A program made the translations under genes and the position numbers. Below, piece after piece: positions 1 through 5,350 of a stretch of DNA of 5,350 nt. The notes under the pieces are model-generated. The model had not been told where the DNA came from. It searched no databases and worked only from the letters and a program-made list of their open reading frames with translations. Source of the stretch: Bacteroidales bacterium (GTDB taxonomy: Bacteria > Bacteroidota > Bacteroidia > Bacteroidales > UBA7960); the NCBI GenBank assembly GCA_007125275.1, contig SLDN01000154.1, positions 1 through 5,350 of the forward strand. Direction: 5' to 3'. Every line of letters begins with the position of its first letter. Positions within the stretch are counted from its first letter, which is position 1.

Positions 1-12
1 CCCCTGTGTGTC

Positions 13-39
13 AAAAAACCTGTTCCCGAAGGGTCGGGA
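13..39 (-). terminator. Possible weak terminator downstream of the lipid operon
   Basis: On the minus strand TCCCGA (39-34), a four-base loop and TCGGGA (29-24) form a 6-bp stem. After five bases comes a run of six T (18-13). It lies about 130 bases beyond the stop of the kinase gene. The short stem and the gap before the T run make it a weak example. Confidence 0.35.
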
Positions 40-80
40 TTCCCAACATGGGCGTTTGGCTTTGCCGGGCTCGCAAAATG
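19..80. repeat. GC-rich stretch with several short inverted repeats (REP-like candidate)
   Basis: This stretch is clearly more GC-rich than the flanking DNA. It holds TCCCGA/TCGGGA (24-29 and 34-39) and TTTGC/GCAAA (61-65 and 73-77), with CCAA/TTGG-type pairing possible between them. It lies in the gap after the lipid operon, where dispersed palindromic elements often lie. Only one copy is present in the window, so its repetitive nature is a guess. Confidence 0.25.
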
Positions 81-171
81 CTCTGTTCATATGTTTGTAT
101 TTAGGGTTGACAGGTCAAATCCTGTTTTTGCGTTGTTGTTCAGAAAATATATTATCAGGGTTGGCTATGCA

Positions 172-843
172 TCAGAACATCAGCAAGATCATGATAGCGG
201 TGAGCGGTACGGTGATGTTGTCGAGGCCTTTTGAGCTGATAAGTTCAACGATGGCAGCGCCAAGGGCAACAGAGAATGCTATTGAGAGTGTTTTTGGGCT
301 TAAAAGCCCTGTGAACCAGTGCAGCACATACAGGCTTATCACCAGGGCTGTCAGGAAGAATACCACAGAACCAAGATAGGTTTTGTTCAGCTTCCAGCCG
401 TAGATGATCACCTGCCGCAGTTTTTTTCCAAAAAAGACCCCTGTGATGCCTGCCAGGCTATCGCTGACACCCAGGATCAGGATGGGGATGATAAACAGCT
501 TGTTGTCGTTCAACAGGTTGGCGGCAACGAAGGCCCCGCTGATCGCTACGGGCAACAAAACACTGCCATATGTCTTTCGTGATACATCTTCGATTGATTT
601 GAGCAGGTCTTTGGTTTTGGCAATGAATAAAACCACGAAAAACACCACGCCCATCACGAGCACATATTCATAGGATTTAAAAATCAGCGGAAACGTGAGA
701 GCGACAATTGTGGCGGTGCTATGGGCAAACTTACGTGTATACTCTGCTCTGACCTTCAGGATATGATGCAACACTTCGCCGGTGGCCAGTATGATTGTAA
801 AGGCGACTATGTAAAGGATGGTAAAAAACAGTTCCTGGTTCAT
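172..843 (-). CDS. Phytol/farnesol/dolichol kinase-family membrane protein (probable CTP-dependent lipid kinase)
   Basis: This 223-residue, mostly hydrophobic protein (about seven membrane segments) belongs to the family that includes plant phytol kinase VTE5, farnesol kinase, dolichol kinase SEC59 and the yeast CTP-dependent diacylglycerol kinase DGK1. Motifs in order are: E23 in the first helix; R37-K38-F-A-H41; SRKTYGS (88-94); GVSDSLAGITG (125-135) with D128; N153-K154-T155-Y-L-G158-S159; and E200, then D208-N209-ITVPL near the C-terminus. The KTxxGS form and the DNITVPL ending resemble the phytol/farnesol branch. Known members phosphorylate a lipid alcohol, often from CTP. The substrate here could be diacylglycerol or a prenol, and such proteins are sometimes loosely annotated as phosphatidate cytidylyltransferases. 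The ATG overlaps the upstream stop as ATGA, which suggests translational coupling. The protein appears complete, ending at TGA (172-174). Confidence 0.82.
   Translation of the reverse strand: MNQELFFTILYIVAFTIILATGEVLHHILKVRAEYTRKFAHSTATIVALTFPLIFKSYEYVLVMGVVFFVVLFIAKTKDLLKSIEDVSRKTYGSVLLPVAISGAFVAANLLNDNKLFIIPILILGVSDSLAGITGVFFGKKLRQVIIYGWKLNKTYLGSVVFFLTALVISLYVLHWFTGLLSPKTLSIAFSVALGAAIVELISSKGLDNITVPLTAIMILLMF
840..843 (-). promoter_or_regulatory. ATGA stop-start overlap (translational coupling)
   Basis: On the minus strand the bases ATGA contain both the kinase start (ATG, 843-841) and the cytidylyltransferase stop (TGA, 842-840). No clear Shine-Dalgarno sequence precedes it. Re-initiation by the terminating ribosome is therefore the likely way the kinase is translated, which keeps the two products in step. 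Confidence 0.8.
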
Positions 844-1565
844 AGCATCAGGTTTAGGATATACATGGCAGCCCCGCCGGGTATCAGACTGTCGAAACGG
901 TCGAGAAAACCACCGTGTCCTGGCAAAATGGTACCAAAATCTTTTACCCCGAACTGTCTTTTATACCAGGAAGCGAGCATGTCGCCACAGAATGCAAATA
1001 TAATGATGATTGTAGCAAAAAGCAAGGATTTAGTCAGGTTTGTGTCTGTTAGCTCACTCATCAGCCCACCGGTAATGATGGCCAGCACTGCTCCACCAAC
1101 GAGGCCTCCGATTGTTTTCCCGGGGCTGATGGTGGGCGCCAGTTTCTTTCTGCCCCACAATTGACCGCTGATCTGGCTGAAAGCATCAAAAACGGCGACA
1201 ACAACGAATACGAAGTACAACAAGGGTTTTTCAGCAAAGCTAAATAGGATGAACGGTATCGCAAATAGACTGAAAGTCAGCAATGAAAGTGTAAAGAAGC
1301 GGTAATGACCTGATTCTCCAAATTTCCAATGCACCCTGACCAGCTCAATATAGCCGGCCAAAACAATCAATGCCGCCAGCAAGGAAAAAAATGGTGGTCC
1401 GAAATAAATGCTGCCGTAAAGTGCATGAATGATTACCAGGTAAGTGAAATACTTTGACCAGATATTTTTTCTTTCGGCCCCGGGCTTTTTTTTCGCAATC
1501 AGGAAAAAAGCAATTGCACCCAGGATGAAATAGGCAAGAATGACATAGTAAAGGGTTTGTTCCAT
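840..1565 (-). CDS. cdsA: CTP:phosphatidate cytidylyltransferase (CDP-diacylglycerol synthase), CdsA family
   Basis: The 241-residue polytopic membrane protein should convert a lipid phosphate such as phosphatidate, plus CTP, to a CDP-lipid and pyrophosphate. The C-terminal CdsA signature is almost intact: S199-W-Y-K202-R203-x4-K208-D209-F-G-xx-L-P-G-H217-G-G-F-L-D222-R223-F-D225. Only the aromatic Y201 departs from the usual aliphatic position. Upstream, D127 and the block ISPGKTIGG (146-154) form the other conserved region. The family's usual D-T-x-A-Y is replaced by DAFSQ, and the usual KT-x-EG by KTIGG. From memory, the Q-containing block resembles the YnbB-like branch more than housekeeping CdsA, so the symbol denotes the family and not proven orthology. 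At 241 residues it is shorter than E. coli CdsA (about 285). Its TGA overlaps the ATG of the next gene by 4 bases. It probably supplies the CDP-lipid used by the upstream transferase. Confidence 0.9.
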   Translation of the reverse strand: MEQTLYYVILAYFILGAIAFFLIAKKKPGAERKNIWSKYFTYLVIIHALYGSIYFGPPFFSLLAALIVLAGYIELVRVHWKFGESGHYRFFTLSLLTFSLFAIPFILFSFAEKPLLYFVFVVVAVFDAFSQISGQLWGRKKLAPTISPGKTIGGLVGGAVLAIITGGLMSELTDTNLTKSLLFATIIIIFAFCGDMLASWYKRQFGVKDFGTILPGHGGFLDRFDSLIPGGAAMYILNLML

Positions 1566-1597
1566 AAAGCGAATTTTTCAGGAGAAGCTGTTTTGCT

Positions 1598-2194
1598 TCA
1601 TCCCCCGGGGCCTTTTTCCCCCTTCTGTCTCTCCCTTAGCACCCAATAGAGGCCCTTTGCGTTCGACTGCATTTCGGGGATCATAAGCTGTATGATGATA
1701 TGTTCAACGAAGGCCAGTATCCCCCAAACAATCATGAAATAATAGAGGGGTTCATAAAATCCGAATCCAAAGAGGATGAAAAAGAAAAACCCTTGAATGT
1801 AACCACCTGTCTTCCATGAGTATAAATGCAGGCTTGGAAAGCGTCCAAACTTAATCAACGACAATGTCAGGGCCATAAACAGCAAACCTATGAATATTGA
1901 GAAGCTAACGATATGCGGTGCAAAATCATCTCTTTTAAAGATCCAGATGCCCATAAAAACCAAAAAGTAGGTGCTGAAGTCGGCAATTGAGTCGAGTCTG
2001 GCGCCAAATTCGGATGTTTGTTTCAGCATGCGGGCCAGCATGCCATCGAGCACGTCCGACACCAGGCTGATGATAATAAGTAGAGCAAAGGTTTTTTCAT
2101 ATCCCTTGAGGGCCATATAAAGGATTACGGGGAATAGCAGCAGCCTCCCGAAAGAAAGGGCGTTGGGGATGTTTATTTTGTTTTTTATTGTCAT
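1598..2194 (-). CDS. CDP-alcohol phosphatidyltransferase family membrane enzyme
   Basis: This 198-residue integral membrane protein should transfer a phosphatidyl (or similar lipid-phosphate) group from a CDP-lipid to a polar alcohol, releasing CMP at the cytoplasmic membrane face. The family signature is complete: D47xxD50-G51xxA54-R55-x8-G64-xxx-D68-xxx-D72, the metal- and CDP-binding aspartates. About six hydrophobic segments are visible (around 12-30, 36-47, 74-86, 94-115, 131-148 and 150-170), ending in a basic tail. DSIAD at 68-72 is less like PgsA, which usually has DPLAD, and more like serine- or inositol-type enzymes, so the acceptor is left open. A TTG start at 2218 would add eight residues but lies inside the terminator stem. 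The ATG at 2194 leads straight into the usual NIPNALSFGR beginning and is preferred. The gene lies 32 bases before the cytidylyltransferase gene and probably heads the lipid operon. Confidence 0.9.
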   Translation of the reverse strand: MTIKNKINIPNALSFGRLLLFPVILYMALKGYEKTFALLIIISLVSDVLDGMLARMLKQTSEFGARLDSIADFSTYFLVFMGIWIFKRDDFAPHIVSFSIFIGLLFMALTLSLIKFGRFPSLHLYSWKTGGYIQGFFFFILFGFGFYEPLYYFMIVWGILAFVEHIIIQLMIPEMQSNAKGLYWVLRERQKGEKGPGG

Positions 2195-2209
2195 TGTTTT
2201 CCGGGTAGC

Positions 2210-2252
2210 AAAAAGCAAAAGCCGTCATTGCCTTTTGGCTGACGGCTTTTGC
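2210..2252 (-). terminator. Strong intrinsic terminator after the M16 peptidase gene
   Basis: The minus strand has a perfect 13-bp stem: GCAAAAGCCGTCA (2252-2240) pairs with TGACGGCTTTTGC (2227-2215). Between the arms, GCC-AAAA-GGC makes a small inner hairpin, with two bulged bases beside it. Five T residues follow immediately (2214-2210). The hairpin begins 15 bases after the peptidase stop codon. The plus-strand reading has no matching T run, so it should act only on minus-strand transcripts. It separates the peptidase from the lipid genes. Confidence 0.9.
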
Positions 2253-2279
2253 AAAATAACACAATGTTTAATAAACAAA
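2252..2279 (-). promoter_or_regulatory. Possible Bacteroidota-type promoter for the lipid operon
   Basis: On the minus strand TTTG (2279-2276) is followed after 17 bases by TATTTTG (2258-2252), one base short of the Bacteroidota -7 consensus TAnnTTTG. Transcription would begin around 2246, inside the left arm of the peptidase terminator. The operon transcript would then lack part of that stem. The match is degenerate and lies in AT-rich DNA, so it is only a candidate. Confidence 0.25.
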
Positions 2280-5189
2280 CAAATCTTCTTGACTTAACTT
2301 TGTCACGGGGCCAAACAATGCTTCGATTTCATCAAAGTCAACAACGTTTTCATTGCCCAGTATGACATAGGTTTTTGGCTGGTTACTAATGTACTCCCTG
2401 TTAAAGGCGCTCATTTGTTCCAGTGTCATTGTGGGCACCTGGTTGTATAAAACCTCGTTCAGGTCGTAATCTCTCTCCATACGCTTTGCGCCCAGGTAGC
2501 TCCAGATAACGCCGGTATTTCTGTTCCTTTGTGTGCGGATGTTGCTGATGATCTGCTCCTGTCCCAGCCTGAAGGCTGTTTCAGACAGTGGCATATCGTC
2601 AAAAAGTTCGTTAAAGGCACTAAAGGCATCGGCTACCTTGTCGTTTTGCGTGGCAATGAAGCTGGTGTTCATGAAATAGTCGTCAGGGTGGCCCGGCATG
2701 GAGTAGCTTGCCCCTGCAGAGTAGGCCAGTCCACGTTTTTCTCTCATCTCCTGAAAGACAATGGCATTCATCCCACCGCCAAAGTACTGGTTGTACATTC
2801 TGACTGTCGGAATGATTTCGGGGTCATAATTCACCCCCTTGGTGATCGTGCGCAGATAGCTCTGGGTGGCATCATAGTGGGCAAAATACACCTTGTTTTC
2901 GAGGGTTTCCAGTGGTTCGAACCGTACTCCATCTGCAACTGCTGCCAGCTGTTCCGGGATGATGTGACTGGCATCGATAATGGCCGTTGCTTCTTCAATC
3001 GAATTTGGGCCGAAAAATATCACCTTATGCTGAATGCGCCACAGGTCTTGCAGTGCGCTCAGCAATCGTTCTGTGGTCAGGGCGTCCAGCTCCTCATTGG
3101 TCAGTGCGAAGGTTGAAGGATTGTCAGGTCCGTACATCGCATAGTTGCCCAATGCCGAAAAGTTGGTTCTTTGGTCAGCCTTGCTGTTTTCACGGGCATT
3201 TTTTACATTGCGGATATATCTTTGCAGTGCCTCTTCATCAGCCTGTGCGTTGGCAACCAGCTTTTCAAATAAGGAAACGGCATCTGTCATGTTTTCTGAC
3301 AGGCCGCTGATGGAAACACGTGTTTCTTCATTGCCCACCCACATGTTAAAGGTACAGGCAAGTTTGTAAAACTCATTGGCGATGTCTTCCGGACTGAAAT
3401 CTTCGGTGCCCATGAACTGCAGGAAGTTTCCTGCCAGCGGGAGGTATCTGTCGTGGTAGCTGCCCATGCGCCAGAAGTAGGTGAGTGAAAACGTGGGATT
3501 GGCATCATTGTGGGCGTAATATACTTCAAGTCCGCTGTTGGTCAGCCCTTTTGTGATGTCTTCTTCGTAATTGAGAAAGACCGGCTCGATGGGCTCCACA
3601 GTGCTTGCCTTGATCTCTCCGAGCATATCTGATGAATCGTCGCGGTTGATATGGATGGGTGTGATGGCCGGTTTTTCAACCTGCTCGATGTCATCGGGTT
3701 GCCCTTGACGCTTGTACACCACTACATAATTATCATTGCGGAGGTGTTCATTGGCGAAGGCGACCACTTCTTCTTTGGTTACCTCGCTCAGCCTGTCGAT
3801 GTAGGCGAGGTTATCTTCATACGGAATGCCGTTCAGGAAACTCATTGCCATCATCATGCCCCTTCCCTGGATGCTCTCAACACGTCGCATCTCCTGCAGC
3901 CTTAGGTTGTTAATGGCTGCTTCCATGAGCCAGTCGGGAAAGTCACCGTTTTTGAGAAGCTCCAGTTGGCCTAACAACAATTCTTTCACTTCATCGAGAG
4001 TTTGGTCGCTTTTGTTACGTCCTGATAACGTTAGTACGGAATAATCGGCCATGCTGCGCACACCTGCTCCGGCGCCAAGCGTTGCCATCTGTTTGTTCAG
4101 GTTTTGGTCTATCAGACCTGCGCGGCCATTTGTCAGAATCATTCTTATCATATTGATGTAGGGCACATGATCAGAAGCGGCGCCATCGAAACGCCACCCC
4201 AGCTGTATGTTTTCAGCCTGCAGGCCTACGACTTCTTTAACAATGGGCACAGTGATTTCGGGTTGCGGGCCAAAGTCAAGCTCTGGCAGGGGTGAAGGCT
4301 CAAGCTGACCAAAATACTTGTCGATGAGCACAATGGCCTCGTCGGGGTCGAAGTCACCTGCCATCACAACGGCCATGTTGTTGGGTACATAATATTCATC
4401 AAAGAAGTTTTTGATGTTGATGATGGAAGGATTTTTAAGATGCTCGGGTTCGCCCAGGGTTGTTTGCAGCCCGTAAGGATGTGCAGGGAATAAGCCTGTG
4501 TACATTGCTTCCATGGCTTTGCGGCCATCGTTGGTAAGCGACATGTTCAACTCTTCATAAACGGTTTCAAGTTCGGTATGAAACAGGCGCAGCACCGGGT
4601 CGCTGAAGCGGTCAGCCTGTATCATCGCCCAATGCTCCAGCCGGTTAGCAGGGATGTTCTCCATATAGATGGTGAAATCATTGGATGTTCCTGCATTGGT
4701 GCCTGTCGAGCCGATTGCGGTCATCAGGCGGTCATATTCGTTGGCGATGGCATAAGTGGAAGCGATGTAGGAGATGCTGTCAATCTGCTGATAGATAGCG
4801 GCACGCTTTTCTTCGTCTGTTTCAAGACGATAAACCTCAAAGAGCGCTTCTATCTCATCAAGCAGCGGTTCTTCTTTTTCCCAGTCGATGGTGCCAAATG
4901 AACTTGTTCCCTTGAACATGAGGTGCTCAAAGTAATGCGCCAGGCCGGTGGTCTCAGCCGGGTCGTGCTTGCTGCCTACCCTTACAGCCACATAGGTTTG
5001 AATGCGTGGCTCCTCTTCATAAACCGATAAATACACCCGTAACCCATTGTCAAGGGTGTAAATGCGAGCATCGAGCGGGTCGTCAGGAAAGCTAACATAG
5101 GGATACTGCGCATGGGCAGTCAATGCTGCTGTCGCCACAAAAAAGGCGACAAAGAACAGTTTAATGCAATTTATTGTTTGTTTTTTCAT
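2268..5189 (-). CDS. Periplasmic M16 (pitrilysin/insulinase-like) zinc metallopeptidase, full length
   Basis: The 973-residue product is a two-halved M16 peptidase that probably degrades peptides in the periplasm. Residues 1-27 form a Sec signal peptide (KK, then a hydrophobic core, then AHA|Q). There is no lipobox, so a soluble exported enzyme is likely. The N-terminal catalytic domain (about 42-240) has the inverted zinc motif H85-Y-F-E-H89, with E88 as the expected catalytic base. The distal ELETVYEE segment follows, where E206 and E213 match the paired glutamates of the family and E213 is the likely third zinc ligand. A first M16_C domain follows (about 255-480). The second half (about 545-973) is a catalytically dead repeat: HYFEH is replaced by GNFLQ (587-591). 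It keeps R816 and Y823 in REKRGLAYS, with the spacing of the substrate-contacting Arg/Tyr of insulin-degrading enzyme. The ATG at 5189 is chosen because the signal peptide begins there; no Shine-Dalgarno sequence is evident. A terminator follows the TAA stop. The substrate is unknown. Confidence 0.95.
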   Translation of the reverse strand: MKKQTINCIKLFFVAFFVATAALTAHAQYPYVSFPDDPLDARIYTLDNGLRVYLSVYEEEPRIQTYVAVRVGSKHDPAETTGLAHYFEHLMFKGTSSFGTIDWEKEEPLLDEIEALFEVYRLETDEEKRAAIYQQIDSISYIASTYAIANEYDRLMTAIGSTGTNAGTSNDFTIYMENIPANRLEHWAMIQADRFSDPVLRLFHTELETVYEELNMSLTNDGRKAMEAMYTGLFPAHPYGLQTTLGEPEHLKNPSIINIKNFFDEYYVPNNMAVVMAGDFDPDEAIVLIDKYFGQLEPSPLPELDFGPQPEITVPIVKEVVGLQAENIQLGWRFDGAASDHVPYINMIRMILTNGRAGLIDQNLNKQMATLGAGAGVRSMADYSVLTLSGRNKSDQTLDEVKELLLGQLELLKNGDFPDWLMEAAINNLRLQEMRRVESIQGRGMMMAMSFLNGIPYEDNLAYIDRLSEVTKEEVVAFANEHLRNDNYVVVYKRQGQPDDIEQVEKPAITPIHINRDDSSDMLGEIKASTVEPIEPVFLNYEEDITKGLTNSGLEVYYAHNDANPTFSLTYFWRMGSYHDRYLPLAGNFLQFMGTEDFSPEDIANEFYKLACTFNMWVGNEETRVSISGLSENMTDAVSLFEKLVANAQADEEALQRYIRNVKNARENSKADQRTNFSALGNYAMYGPDNPSTFALTNEELDALTTERLLSALQDLWRIQHKVIFFGPNSIEEATAIIDASHIIPEQLAAVADGVRFEPLETLENKVYFAHYDATQSYLRTITKGVNYDPEIIPTVRMYNQYFGGGMNAIVFQEMREKRGLAYSAGASYSMPGHPDDYFMNTSFIATQNDKVADAFSAFNELFDDMPLSETAFRLGQEQIISNIRTQRNRNTGVIWSYLGAKRMERDYDLNEVLYNQVPTMTLEQMSAFNREYISNQPKTYVILGNENVVDFDEIEALFGPVTKLSQEDLFVY
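5109..5189 (-). other. Sec signal peptide coding segment of the M16 peptidase
   Basis: Codons 1-27 encode a short basic start (MKK), a hydrophobic core (LFFVAFFVATAALT) and the small-residue site A25-H26-A27, with Q28 as the first mature residue. Cleavage after AHA fits signal peptidase I. Cys8 lies before the core and is not in a lipobox, so a lipoprotein is unlikely. The mature enzyme would have a single cysteine, C612. Confidence 0.85.
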
Positions 5190-5350
5190 TATGATTATGA
5201 GTTTTACAGGTTGCTAAAATTTAATTGGCGTTAAAAATAACTAAAAACATATTGCTGTTCCTCTTATTTAATATTTATTATCAGTTTATAAACATACCTT
5301 TACAGCTCTTTTTATGGTTTTTCATTCTGATAATAAGGAAACTGCGAATC
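5190..5350. other. AT-rich upstream region with no supported gene
   Basis: These 161 bases are strongly AT-rich, as expected for a promoter and leader region upstream of the peptidase. Short frames run off the window edge on both strands (for example a plus-strand ATG at 5314), but none is long enough to judge. No hairpin terminator or RNA gene was recognised. Confidence 0.5.
5216..5244 (-). promoter_or_regulatory. Possible promoter of the M16 peptidase gene
   Basis: On the minus strand TTAG (5244-5241) and TAAATTTT (5223-5216) are 17 bases apart. Each is one base from the Bacteroidota TTTG / TAnnTTTG elements. This would give a leader of about 20 bases before the ATG at 5189. The region is so AT-rich that several other seven-of-eight -7 matches occur (for example TATGTTTT near 5251), so the choice is uncertain. 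Confidence 0.2.

Noticed and set aside
1..90. Minus-strand open frame starting at ATG 90 and running off the window
   Set aside because: Only 30 codons are visible, all across the palindromic stretch, with no recognisable protein pattern. It could be a gene start but cannot be supported.
90..97. Perfect TAnnTTTG (TATGTTTG) on the plus strand
   Set aside because: The nearest TTTG is 25 bases upstream, which is too far, and it would drive only antisense RNA into the kinase gene. A chance match is more likely.
107..112. E. coli-like -35 box TTGACA on the plus strand, near a palindrome TTGAC-AG-GTCAA (107-118)
   Set aside because: No well-placed -10 partner or downstream gene exists on that strand, and the likely host group does not use this promoter type.
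8..379. 123-residue plus-strand open frame overlapping the end of the kinase gene
   Set aside because: More than half of it is antisense to the kinase gene, and the product has no family features. Its first part is the translation of the GC-rich palindromic stretch.
721..1164. 147-residue plus-strand open frame across the kinase/cytidylyltransferase junction
   Set aside because: It is fully antisense to two well-supported genes and its product looks like no known family.
1582..1597. Small inverted repeat GAAGC/GCTTC between the transferase and cytidylyltransferase genes
   Set aside because: It has a five-base stem, a six-base A-rich loop and no T run after it. It is not a credible terminator, and the 32-base gap fits an operon.
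2195..2218. Alternative TTG start of the CDP-alcohol phosphatidyltransferase
   Set aside because: The TTG lies in the terminator stem and adds eight residues with no family resemblance. The ATG at 2194 leads directly into the usual N-terminus.
2529..3116. 195-residue plus-strand open frame inside the M16 peptidase gene
   Set aside because: It is antisense to a complete, motif-rich coding sequence, and its translation shows no recognisable domain or membrane pattern.
5314..5350. Plus-strand ATG with 12 open codons at the window end, possible divergent gene
   Set aside because: It is too short to judge, and minus-strand frames are equally open there.

Overview
The window looks like chromosomal DNA from a member of the Bacteroidota. 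This rests on several weak signs that agree: a large periplasmic two-halved M16 metallopeptidase with a Sec signal ending AHA|Q, starts without a clear Shine-Dalgarno sequence, AT-rich gaps, and promoter-like sites that fit the TTTG/TAnnTTTG pattern better than the E. coli pattern. No rRNA, tRNA, mobile element or CRISPR array is visible, so the genus cannot be named.

All four convincing genes lie on the minus strand, so transcription runs from high to low coordinates. An AT-rich leader of about 160 bases (5190-5350) comes first. Next is a 973-residue M16 (pitrilysin/insulinase-like) zinc peptidase (5189-2268), followed directly by a strong intrinsic terminator (about 2252-2210). Then comes a tight three-gene lipid cassette: a CDP-alcohol phosphatidyltransferase (2194-1598), a CdsA-type CTP:phosphatidate cytidylyltransferase (1565-840), and a small membrane protein of the phytol/farnesol/dolichol kinase family (843-172). 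The last two genes overlap by 4 bases (ATGA). Below the cassette, at about 19-80, is a GC-rich stretch with several short inverted repeats. It may hold a weak terminator and/or a REP-like element.

The three lipid genes encode polytopic membrane proteins whose chemistries can be chained. A lipid alcohol is phosphorylated (probably from CTP), the lipid phosphate is activated to a CDP-lipid, and the CDP-lipid is joined to a polar alcohol with release of CMP. The lipid alcohol (diacylglycerol or a prenol) and the head group cannot be read from the sequence. The reading of the cassette as one complete activation-and-transfer pathway is inference; the family assignments are well supported by motifs. 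The M16 peptidase appears to be a separate transcription unit with no obvious functional link to the lipid genes.
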